From contig JANTQA010000023.1 of NCBI GenBank assembly GCA_027625915.1, positions 7,440,001-7,504,000 on the forward strand: a DNA stretch of 64,000 nt, read 5' to 3'. Shown here one piece after another: positions 12,198 through 24,133 of this stretch (positions are counted from its first letter, which is position 1; every line of letters starts with the position of its first letter). Under the pieces are notes generated by a model. It worked only from the letters and a program-made list of their open reading frames with translations. It had not been told where the DNA came from and searched no databases. The stretch comes from Anaeramoeba flamelloides (Eukaryota > Metamonada > Anaeramoebidae). The translations under genes were made by a program, and so were the position numbers.

Positions 12198-14642
12198 GCT
12201 TTTTATCCTTTGCTTTTTGCTTTTTTTTTTTTTATTTTTTTTATTTTTTATTTTTTAATTTCTAAAAGTTTTTTTATATTTTCTAATGATTTTTCATAAT
12301 CACATCATAGATATGGATGAATTATAATGGTTTTGTTTTCTATTTTTTTGAAGAATTTTATTGTTTTAATATCTGTATTTTGACATTGTCTTTTTTACAA
12401 AAGTGAAAACAAAAATTTTTCAAAAAGAAGCTGAAAACAGTTTATAAAAATAAATACAACAAAAAATTGAACACTTTTTACAACTTTTTGATTTTAATTT
12501 TTTGGAAATGCTATTGATAATTAATTGTGAAATCGAGTATCAAGATTATTTACAAGAAATATCTGATCTGTATTTCATTATTCTAATTTGATCATAAATT
12601 TCATATTGACTTAATAACTAGATTTTTGATGGTTGAATTTTTTTTTTTAGAATTATCGGATAATTTTAACAATTCTTATATTTTTTGAGTAATTTAAATA
12701 TAGCAATTGTTTTGAAAAATAGAATTAAATTTATGAAATTGTTTCTGCTTATATTTTTAATGAATATATTTTCATTTATTTTTTAATAAATTTTCTATTG
12801 ACAAATAATTTGTACAGGAAATTAAAAAAAAAAAAAAAAATGATATTATAAAAGATGAATTAAAAATGTTTTTAAAATAAAAATTAGATATTCGAAAACA
12901 CTGTTAAAAATAAAACGAAAAAATCTCTACTCAAAATAAAAATAATACATATTTTGGTCTATATTTTCAATCATTAAAAACAGTAGAGCAAAATTAATTG
13001 TTTTTTCAACACATAAATATAAAAAAAAGAATTAATAAAAATCAATGCAAGATTTCTCATAATTTACAATATTTGAGAAAAAAATATCAATTTTAACTAA
13101 TTCTATTGAATTCTGGGAAATTAAGAATAAAAGATATTTATAATATAAACATTCTACATCAATTTTAAAAGTTTTAAATATTGTAAAGTATTTCAAGAAA
13201 TACGTTTATATTCTGCATTGTATTGAATCAGAATATTTGGAATTATACAAATAATAAAAAAAAAAGAATGTAAATAGTCTTGAAACTTTAATTTATTTCA
13301 TATGGTGTTATTACACCTAAATTAATAATTGTATAATATGGGTCTCTGAATTAAAAAATCAATATATCTGATCTTATTCTTGTTAGCAAGGTAATTGATT
13401 GAGCAAATTACGAAGGTTTAATACATATACTTGTTCAATCTATCTATTTATTTATTTATAAGGATTCTATGAGAAAAAAAAAAAAAGTGGCATTAGTCAT
13501 TTCAAAAAAGTGAGATAGAATAGTTTTCAAAATTCAATCTAAAACAGTTGACAAAATTGAGTAGACATATTTTTAGAGCTTTATGAAAAGTAATTTTTGG
13601 TTATTTTTTCTCTTTTTTTTTTGAAAGTACGGTAAATAAATATTAATGTAAATAAAAGAATCATTTAGCAGTTTATGATAAATAACAAATAGAGATATTT
13701 TGTGGACTTTGAATCTACAAGATAGTAACAACATCTTGAAATCAAACTATATTATTTTATATCACTAATTAAACTTTTCAATAAATTCTTTACAAAAAAA
13801 AATTAAAAAGAAAAATTTTATTAGATAAAAAGAAACAAATCCAGAAATTACTCATATAAAAATAAAATTGGTATATACTAAATCAACTTAAATGTAAATG
13901 CTTTTGAACAATCTCAATTTTTTAGGATATTCTTTAATAATTAATCCTTTTGATAAAATTGATTGTTGATTTTCTTATCCAAAATATTTTGAGAATTATA
14001 AAAATAAAAATACCAAATCTCTCATTTGTTCCAAATATTAATATCAGGGGGTTTGTTTGTCAAAATAATAGCATTGCCAATAATAAAAAACAGCCAATAA
14101 TTTTTATTCTTAGATATGCAGAAATAATTCTTTTTTATATCACAAAATTAATTTCATATCAGTAGAAATCATTTTGAGGATATTGTTAAACTCTAATTTG
14201 ATTTATGAGTTTATTTCTCAAATTAAAAACTTTTTAAAAAATCAAAATTAATTTTTAACGAATCAAAAAATTTAAATAAGAACTAAATTTTCAGAAAAAG
14301 AATAAAAAATGATCTCAAAAACTCATTAATCAACAATAGCTTTAGTAATACACCTCTTTAAGTATTGATTTATTTTTGTAATATTTCAAAGATAATAGAA
14401 ATTATTAACTGATGAATAAACACTAAAAATGGAAAATGAGAAAATAACATTGTTTGATTTAAAAAAGCCCCTACTTATCATACCAACACCTTCAAATAGA
14501 ATAAATTTGCAAAAACAATCCTTCTCTTTAAAAAAAATATCAAATTGTTTCTGAACATAGAGTAAAAACTGAAACCAAAAATTATTAACCAATAACAATT
14601 CATTTTTTTTTGTTTCTTAGTAACAATCAAATTTCTTTGAAA
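12198..14642. other. intergenic, nothing recognised
   Basis: AT-rich spacer between DIS3 and the GW-repeat gene. A short open frame from ATG 14429 (MENEKITLFDLKKPLL, 41 codons) could be an upstream ORF. A strong acceptor-like sequence (pyrimidine run ending TTCTTAG at 14620) sits 22 bases before the next gene's ATG, so a leader intron is possible. Confidence 0.6.
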
Positions 14643-17600
14643 ATGTCAATCTCATTAAAAGAACAAGTTACTAATCTTTCAAGAAGCAAAAGGAATAAAA
14701 GATCGAGAGGAAGGTTTAAGCGCCGTAGGAACTTATTGTTTGCACAAAATTTTGTTTCCGAAAAGCCCATTACAAAAGATGAATTAACTGAAACAAATGA
14801 GAACAACCAAGGAAAATGGTTTGAGTCAAGTACCGAAAGAAAGGAAGAAGAAAAATATGAGTACATCCGTCAAAACAATTTTTCCAAAGATAAAATACCA
14901 CCAAGATTTAATTTCAAAAATAACGAGGAGAACAACAATAAAGAAAAAGAAGACAACAACGGTTGGGGTGAAAATGACGGAAAATGGGGAACCTCCTCAA
15001 CAAATAACGACAACCAAGAAAGCTTTGGTATTGGTGGAATTGATAACGATGATGATGGCTGGGGCATCTCATCCAAAAATGACGAAAAAGAAAAAGATCA
15101 AGATCTGACTGACTCATCATGGGGTTCTTCTGTTTCAACATTTTCAGGAGGATGGAATACCTCAGAAAATTCAACAAATAAAGATGAAGAAAAAAACGAA
15201 AATGAAAAAGAAAAAGAAAAAGACTCATCCTGGGGATCTTCTCCTAAAACATTTTCAGGAGGATGGAATACCTCGGAAAATTCAACAAATAAAGATAAAG
15301 AAAAAAATGAAAAAGAAAAAGAAAAAGAAAAAGAAAAAGAAAAAGAAAAAGAAAACGAAAAAGAAAAAGATTCATCATGGGGATCTTCTGTTCCAAAATT
15401 TTCAGGAGGATGGAATACCTCCGAAAATTCAACAAATAAAGACGAAAAAAATGAAAACGAAAAAAAAAAAGAAAAAGAAACAGAAACAGAAAAAGAAACG
15501 AATTCATGGGGATCTTCTGTTCCAAAATTTTCAGGAGGATGGAATTCTGGAGTTTCAAATGAAAACAATATTAATAATACCAATAAAGAAAGGATTGAAA
15601 ATGAAAAAATCACTCAAACAAAAGAAAGCAATAATTCTTGGGATTCTTCTCCTAAAACATTTTCAGGAGGATGGAATATATCAGAAAATTCAACAAATAA
15701 AGATGAAGAAAAAAAAGAAAAAGAATCTAAAATAGAAAATGAAAAAGAAAAAGAAGCTGACTCATCATGGGGTTCTTCTGTTAAAAAATTTTCAGGAGGA
15801 TGGAACACATCAGAAAAAACCACAAATCAAGATGAAGAAAAAGAAATAAATCAAGAAAAAGAAAAAGAAAAAGAAACAAACTCTGATTCATCTTGGGATT
15901 CTTCTCCTCGAAAATTTTCAGGAGGATGGAATTCGGGGGTTTCAATTGAAAATGATATTAATAATACCAATAAAGAAAAAATTGAAAATGAAAAAATCAC
16001 TCAAACAAAAGAAGATAATAATTCATGGGGTTCTTCCCCTAAAAAAATTACAGGAGGATGGAATACCTCAGAAAATTCAACAAATAAATATGAAGAAAAA
16101 AAGAAAAAAAAAGAAGAAGAAGAAAACGTAAATGATCAAAAAGAAACAAACAAAGAAACAAATTTATGGAATTCTCCTCCAAAATTTTCAGGTGGATGGA
16201 ATTCGGGATTTTCCGATGATATTAGCAATGATAATAACGTAAATAAAGATCGAAAGATGGAAATTGAAAATGAAAAAAAAGATAAAACAGAAAATGAAAA
16301 AAAAAATGAAAAAAATTCATCATGGGATTCTTCTCCTCCAAATTTTTCAGGAGGATGGAATTCTGGAGTTTCAATTGATAAAAATAATGGCAATAATACC
16401 AATAAAGAAAAGATTGAAAATGAAAAAATCACTCAAACAAAAGAAAGCAATAATTCTTGGGGTTCTTCTCCAAAATTTACAGGAGGGTGGAATTCATCAA
16501 AAAATTCAACAAATAAAGATGAAGAAAAAAAAGAAAAAGAATCTAAAATAGAAAATGAAAAAGAAAAAGAAGCTGACTCATCATGGGGTTCTTCTGTTAA
16601 AAAATTTTCAGGAGGATGGAACACATCAGAAAAAACCACAAATCAAGTTGAAGAAAAAAAAGCAGAAAAAGTAAATGATCAAGAAGCAGAAACAAACTCA
16701 TCTTCATCGTGGGATTCACCTCCAAAATTTACAGGAGGGTGGAATTCGGGAATTTCTGGTGATAAAAATAATGGTAATAACGTAAATAAAGATGAAAAGA
16801 TGGAAATTGAAAATGTAAGAGAAAAAACAGAAACTGAAGAAAATAATAATTTGTCTTGGGGATCTCCTCCGAAATTTACAGGAGGGTGGAATTCGGAGAT
16901 TTCTAGTGATAAAAATAATGATAATTTAACAAAAAATAAAGAAAAGGAAATTAATAACAAAAAAATACAATCAAAAGACCAAGAAAATACTTCATCTTGG
17001 GATTCTCCTCCAAAATTCTCAGAAGGATGGAATTCAGGAATTTCTGATGATAAAAATAATGATAATAACGTAAATAAAGATGGGGGGGAAAAAATTGAAA
17101 ATCAAAAAGAAACAGAAACAGAAACAGAAACAAATTCAACATGGCGTTCTTCTCCTCCAAAATTCACAGGGGGGTGGAATTCGGGAATTTCTAGTGATAA
17201 AAATAATGGTAATAACAAAAAAAATAAAAACGGTAATATTCAAATAATATATAAAAATAAAAATAATAAAAAAAATAATAATTCATCATGGGGCTCTTCT
17301 TCTCAAACATTTTCAGGAGGGTGGAATTCAAAAAAATTTTCTAATAATTCTTCCCAAAATAATAATATTAATAATGAAATTAATAACAAAAAAAAGCAAT
17401 CAAAAGTCCAAGAAAATACTTCGTCTTGGGGTAACCCTTCACCAAAATTCTCAGGAGGGTGGAATTCAGGAATCACCAGCGATAACAACAATAATAACAA
17501 CAACAATGTAAATAAAGACGGAAAGATGGAAATTGAAAATGTAAGAGAAAAAACAGAAACTGAAGAAAATAATAATTTGTCTTGGGGATCTCCTCCAAAA

Positions 17601-19364
17601 TTTTCAGGAGGGTGGAATCCAAAAAAATTTTCTGATGATTCTTTTAGTAATAATAATATTAATGAAATGGATAACAAAAAAAAGCAATCAAAAGACCAAG
17701 AACAAAATTCTTCTTGGGGTAACCCTTCACCAAAATTCTCAGGGGGGTGGAACATCGGTAACACAAATGAAAATCAAATAAATAAAAACACATCAGCTAC
17801 CCCCAAGGAGGAATTGTACCCTCTCTCAAAAGAAGAAATAGAATGGTATAATGAAACAATTAATGAAACAAAATGGAAAGTTAGAAAATTTAATGATTGG
17901 GAAAATATTCTGCTTAAAAATAATAATTTTTCCAATACTCAAAAAAAACAGGAAATACAAAAAATTAACAATCAAAATTCCGAAAATGATTCTACTTTGT
18001 TAAAATCGACTCAAAAGGGAACACGCAAACTGATTATATTGGAATCTGTAAATAAATCAAATGATAATAATGGGAATCGAATGCACGAAAAAAATGATAA
18101 AATCAAAATATTATATAAAGATAGGAATTCAGACAATAAAGAAACAAATGAATTATCATGGGGTTCTTCACCACCAAAATTTTCACGAGGATGGAATTCT
18201 GAAGGGTCAACAAAAAATGATAAACAAATAAATAAAAATCAAACCAAATCTCAATGGGAGAAAGCCACTGCCAATTTATCCGGGGAGTGGGATTCTGAAA
18301 AACCAAACGAAAAAGAATCGAATAAGTCTTCATGGGATACTACCACTGCTAAATTGTTAAGTGGGTGGGATTCTGAAGAATCAACAAAAAACAATAACCA
18401 ATCAAATCAGAGTCAAACCAAATCTCAATGGGATAAAGCCACTGCTAATTTATCAGGGGGGTGGGATTCCGAAGGATTGAATGAAAAAGAATCGAATAAA
18501 TCTTCATGGAATACTACCACTGATAATTTATCAGGAGGGTGGAATTCTGAAGAATCAACAAAAAAAGATAACCAAACAAATCAAAATCAAATCAAATCTC
18601 AATGGGAGAAAGCCACTGCTAATTTATCAGGGGGGTGGGATTCTGAAAAACCAAATGAAAAAGAATCGAATAAATCTCAATGGAATACTTCCACTGATAA
18701 TTTATCAGGAGGGTGGAATTCTGAAGAATCAACAAAAAACAATAACCAATCAAATCAAAATCAAACCAAATCTCAATGGGAGAAAGCCACTGCTAATTTA
18801 TCAGGGGGGTGGGGTTCTAAAAAACCAAATGAAAAAGAATCTCAAAAATCTCAATGGGATACTTCAACTGCCAATTTATCAGGAGGGTGGGATTCTGAAA
18901 AACCAAATGAAAAAGAATCGAATAAATCTTCATGGGATACTGCAACTGCTAATTTATCAGGAGGGTGGAATTCCAAAGAATCAACAAAAGAAAATAACCA
19001 TCAATCGAATGAAAAAGAATCTCAAAAATCTCAATGGGATACTACCACTGCTAATTTATCCGGGGGGTGGGGATCCGAAGAATCAACAAAAGAAAATAAT
19101 AATCAATCACATGAAAAAGAATCTCAAAAATCTCAATGGGAGAAATCCACGGCCAATTTATCAGGAGGGTGGGATTCTGAAAAATCAAATGAAAAAGAAT
19201 CAAATAAATCTTCATGGGATATATCTCAAAAATTAAATGATGGTTGGGGTTCTGAAGAAAAATCGAATTTAAATTCTGATTCGTCATCTAATAAAAATAG
19301 AGCAAATGATGGCTGGGATGCAAAAAATGATCAAAAAAATTCTGAATCTTCTTGGAACAGCAAT

Positions 19365-19400
<36 letters not shown>

Positions 19401-20924
19401 AATAATAATCAAGAAAATAAAAACACAGATCCTTGGAATGTTAATCAAGATAATATTGATTTAGGTAATGGTAATGTATGGGATGAAGATGAAGAAAATC
19501 CCAATAACAGTAATGTCAGCGAATCCTCGATAAATAAACCTTGGAGTACACAAACCAAGGGCGGGTGGAATTCGCAAACAAATAATAATGATGGTAATAA
19601 TGATAAAGATGGATGGAATGTGAACACTGATAAAGGAGATGAAAATAATGATAACGATGGGTGGGGTATGGGTACAGATAATAACACAAATGATAATGAT
19701 GGATGGGGAATGGATGCAACAAATAGCAATAATGATAATGATGGATGGGGTGTGAACACGGATAATAACACTGACGATAATAATGATTTTGGTGAAAATA
19801 CAAATAATAATGATAAAAATTTAAACAATAATAAAGTTGATTTCCAAGCCATTGCATCAAAGAATTCCTATCTACTTGAGGATTATCTTGAACCAGTAGG
19901 AGAAATCGAAAATAGGCTAAATAAAAAAAAAATGCCAAAAAATAGATACATTAGTGGAATTGCAGATGAATATCGAAGAATTGAATCCGAACGAGCAAAA
20001 CAGAGACAAATTGAATCTAGAACAAAAAATTTGTCTAGATACCAAAATTATGAAGGCAAATTTGGATTGGATTTGGGTCTTTATCTTGATAAAAAAGATG
20101 AGGATAATGATCCAAACAATGAAATATACGTGAAAAGTGAAACAAATGCTTATGGTAATATTAAAACTGAAAAAGATTTTAATATTGGACAGCAAACTAA
20201 AAACACACCACCAGTGACCTTTGAAAACTTACAAGAGGTTAGTGATAATAATAATAATAATAATAATAACATCGGTGGCAGCGGCAGCGGTAACAATAAT
20301 GTTAATAATAATACGAATAATGATAATGATAATAGCAGCAATAACAATAATATAATTTCTAAAGAATTGAGTTCTAATATTGCGGTCATTTCATCTGAAG
20401 AATCAGGAAGTGAGCTTAAAGATTTTATTGCTAGTAACTCAGAGGATGATGATATTGAGGCCTATAATTTATATTTATTATCACAGCGATATCGAGTATC
20501 AGATTCAGAATCAGATTATAACCCCGACTTGGATGATGATTATTCAAATGATTCTGATGTCGCGATATCTAAAAGAAAAAGAAAACCAAAAAAAATTGAA
20601 AATGAACCAAAAATCAAGAAAAAAAGGAAAAAAACGTTACCCATTGAAAAAAAACGCAAAAAGAATTTTAAAAAATTAATTAAAAGGAATGTTCAAAAAG
20701 AATTGAAATCGGCATCGAAACAGGTGAAATATCCAAGGTCTTCAAGAAAAAAAATTATACACTCTATAACAAAAGAAATCTACAATGTTGAAAAAAAGAA
20801 ACGGGTGAAATACCCATTGCAAAAATTACCACTAACCATTTTACATGACATTAGCAAGATGATAGAATCAAAAATTCAAAAAAAAATGAAAAAATATCCC
20901 AAAAAATTCTATCAAAAATTCTAA
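14643..20924 (+). CDS. giant GW/WG-repeat protein, candidate Argonaute-hook platform
   Basis: Single exon of 2,093 residues from ATG 14643; the frame extends 11 codons upstream but without ATG. Residues 1-45 are basic (RSKRNKRSRGRFKRRR). From about 150 to 1100 there are about 20 modules of the form SWGSS-PPKFSGGWN-S, separated by Glu/Lys/Asn linkers. From about 1200 to 1540 there is a second, tighter array of about 12 modules of the form SQWEKATANLSGGWDSE. Then come DGWG repeats and Asn runs. A non-repetitive C-terminal part (about 1740-1830, LLEDYLEPVGEIENRLNKK..) is followed by an acidic Ser/Asp stretch and a Lys-rich tail with nuclear-signal-like clusters. Tryptophans come in pairs 11 residues apart, which fits the paired-Trp logic of Argonaute hooks (GW182, SPT5L, Tetrahymena Wag1/CnjB). 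Binding to Argonaute is inference; a general disordered scaffold is the alternative. The purine-rich sense strand leaves long open antisense frames that are shadows. Confidence 0.9.
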
Positions 20925-23900
20925 GAAAATTTTTAATTTTTGAAAATTTGTTATGATGAAATACAACTCATTACAAATATTATGTTTTATTTTATTTTTA
21001 GATTTTTGAAAAATAATGATTATTAATCTTTAATTCACTGTTGTGATCCTTTATTTTTATTATTATTGTTATTTTTTTTTTTTTTTTGACTTTTTTTAAT
21101 AAAGAATATGTCTTAATATACACGGATAATTTTTTTTTGAAAAAATTTGTTTTAATGAATATAGATATCTAAATTTTATTAGAATATTGTTAAAAACCAA
21201 CTCTTGATTCATTATTTTGGTTCAACAAACCCCCAGAATTTTTTGTGAAAATTGAAAAAAATTAAAATTTTTGAAATTAGTTTTATTATTTTTTAGTTAC
21301 TATAATCAAAACAATTTATAGAATAGTCAAAAGAGAGGAAATCGCTTGTTTTTCTTGAGAATTGGAATATATAATGACCATTGTGAAAAAAATTTGGGTC
21401 ATTAAAAAAAATTGGGTCAATCAAAAATTTGTTTTCGTTTTTTAAATAGTAAATATTAGCAAAATGATTTTTGATCAAAGTAAAATTTTATGAACAAATC
21501 TTACATTTAAGAAAAACCAAAGTCACTATCAATAATAATTTTCAAAGGAAAAATTATTTCGTTGCATTTTGTGCTTATAGAATTACTGTGGAACTCTAAA
21601 AAACAAAAATTTATCTTTAATTGTAAACTTTACTAAAAATGTTGATTTTTTTTATTAGATTACATTCCAAGATCTAGTTAATCATTGTTTGGGAAGACCA
21701 AAAATTAATAACTGTTTTAAATTAAGGTTTGTCTAAGGGGATTTTAAGAATTAAAATGGTTTCTGAAATCTTGATATTTCGGTATTTTGAAGTTTTGATT
21801 GTAAACATTAGTGGAAAACAATCTCTTTCGAAAAAACATCTTTTTTGGAAGATTTTATAATTCAATTTGATTTAAAAGGTTATTTAAGATTAACCGTGAT
21901 AAATTTGCGTTCATGAACAATGATGAATATCTTATTGAATTAATAGATTTTAATATTTCCTATTAAATATTTCTCTTATTTTTAGTAAAGTTGACAATTA
22001 AAAATCATTTTTTGTTTTTTAGAGTTCCACAGTAATTCTAAAAGGTTAAAATCCAACAATTTAATTTTACCTTTGAAAATTATTATTGATAGTGACTTTG
22101 GTTTTTCTTAAATGTAAGATTTGTTCATAAAATTTTACTTTGATCAAAAATCATTTTGCTAATATTTACTATTTAAAAAACGAAAACAAATTTTTGACTG
22201 ACCCAATTTTTTTTAATGACCCAAATTTTTTTCACAAAGGTGAAAACAATTTTATTTTTTTATAAAAATTGAAATTTATTGTGAATTCTTTTTACTAAAA
22301 AAAATACATTCATGTTTTTTCTTTTTGAGTGAATACACACTACCTAACAAAACATAACAATGTTTAAAATCAAAATTAAAATTAAACTATTCTTTCTATT
22401 GAGTTGAGGAATTAAACTTCTCTTTTTTGTTATTTTCGTTCATCAAAAAAAAGATAAAATCTAACTAGTACTAAAACATTAAAGTTATTAAATCATTTTC
22501 TTTCCATATCAGTATATTTGAAGTTTTTCAAACCCCACTTGATAATAAATAAATCTCAAAAAGTAAATTTGTGTTCTGAAAATGAGTACCAAATCTCCAC
22601 AACATCGATGAAGATTTGATTTTTTAAAGTAAATTTCACTTAAAAGTGAAACAATTAAATAATCTTTTCAGCTCGAATTTAATCAAAAGAAACTTTTTAT
22701 TCTTTAGGATTTTACATTTAGAAAGTGTTTTTTGAAAAAAATATAATTTCTAAAAAATAATACACTTACTTTCTTACCTTTCTGGAAAATGTAGTATTCC
22801 AAGGCCTTGGGTTTTTCAAAACAAATCCAGGGTAAATCTCTTATGATCAAAAAGACAGAGTGCCTCAACTTTTTTAATTTTGTTAAATTTAAATTTCAAC
22901 AGGTAAACTTCATACTGTTCCAAAATAAAGAGATTTTTAATTATGTTTCCTCAATAATCAAAAAAAGTTTTAGTTTATTATCTTTGTTTTTTTTTTCTTT
23001 ATTAGTTTATTGATCAACAATTCCCATTTAGTTTTTAATATACACAAAAGAGTTAATTATTATTTTTGATGTTGAACCTAGAAAGTTGAAAAAATTAAAA
23101 AAAAACAAAATTGTGATGAAGGAGAGATTTAGTATCTATTTTAGTCTCATTTTTCATCATTTTGAGTTTATTAATAGCCTCTTCTAAATGTTATATACTT
23201 TTTCCCAAAATATATAAAATGGTTTTTTATTTGAATTTTTCTTTTTTCTAGATAGTATAAGTAAAAAAATATATTTTAAATTGATTTTGTAAACTAAAGT
23301 GAAAAAAACAAATAATAAATTCACTCGATTATTCTTCATACTGTGAAGACTCGAATCATTAAATAAAATAAAAAATTTGCAAGAAATCTGTTTTAAGAGT
23401 ATCAAACATGAAAAAATCACCTTTTTCTTGAATTATAAATAGGTTAATGTCAACAAATTCTGATCAAAGATAAAAGACAAAAACAAACTTTTTTACATTT
23501 AAGTGGAGTTTTTAAGAAAAGAAAAACAGTGAGTTAGTTTCACATCCAATTTACAAGTCAATAAAAATCTTTATTGAAAATATTACTTATTATTTTTAAT
23601 AAGAATAGTGAAAACTCAAAAAAATATTTGATTTAGAAATTAAATTAAATCATAAACTGAAGAAGGTATTCCAGAAATTAAAATCCAAATCATTTCTAAT
23701 TCTTCACTCTCTTTATATAAAATAACCAGTAACAAAAATTCATTTATTTTTTGATGAAAATGAATGGATAACAATTAAATCCAACTAAAAAAACAATCAA
23801 CTTCTTTGAGAGTTCAATTACTATTCATTGGACAAATTTTCACAAAAGTCAACAAAAAATTCTGTTTACAACAAAATGAATATTTTTTTCAACAAAACCA

Positions 23901-24133
23901 TAATTAAAAACTTCAAAAGGAATTTAAAATTACCAAATTATCATTTTTTAACATATTTATAATTTAATAATTTTCACAATAAACAATCAACTCCAAATAA
24001 ATTTCAAAAATAATTCAATTGTAAAACCGATTCCAACAAAAAAGATTTTCTTTTGGATTGGATTTATCAAGAAAAAAAAAAAATAAAACCACCAAAAACA
24101 AAAAAAAAAAAAAAAACGATCAAAATAATTCAA
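20925..24133. other. intergenic with one large inverted-repeat element
   Basis: Apart from the inverted-repeat element at 21380-22240, I see only one coding-like piece. At 22794-22902 (+) an acceptor (ATGTAG|TAT) is followed by YSKALGFSKQIQGKSLMIKK.. and ends at CAG|GTAAAC. It could be an internal exon, but nothing links it to a neighbour. Confidence 0.5.
21380..22240. mobile_element. 861-bp element with about 230-bp inverted arms (MITE-like)
   Basis: The left arm 21380-21612 and right arm 22010-22240 are near-perfect inverted copies. The outer ends read TTGTGAAAAAAATTTGGGTC and carry a doubled GGGTCA motif (GGGTCATT.., then GGGTCAAT or GGGTCAGT). The arms end internally at TAGAATTACTGTGGAACTC. 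The loop of about 400 bp has no reading frame. This is a non-autonomous DNA transposon of foldback type; no second copy is present here. Confidence 0.8.

Noticed and set aside
15098-16960. Long antisense and off-frame reading frames across the GW-repeat gene (Phe/Ser-rich or Lys-rich products of 100-250 residues)
   Set aside because: They are mirror images of GAA/AAA-rich repeat codons; the sense frame is continuous over 2,093 codons and has regular modules.
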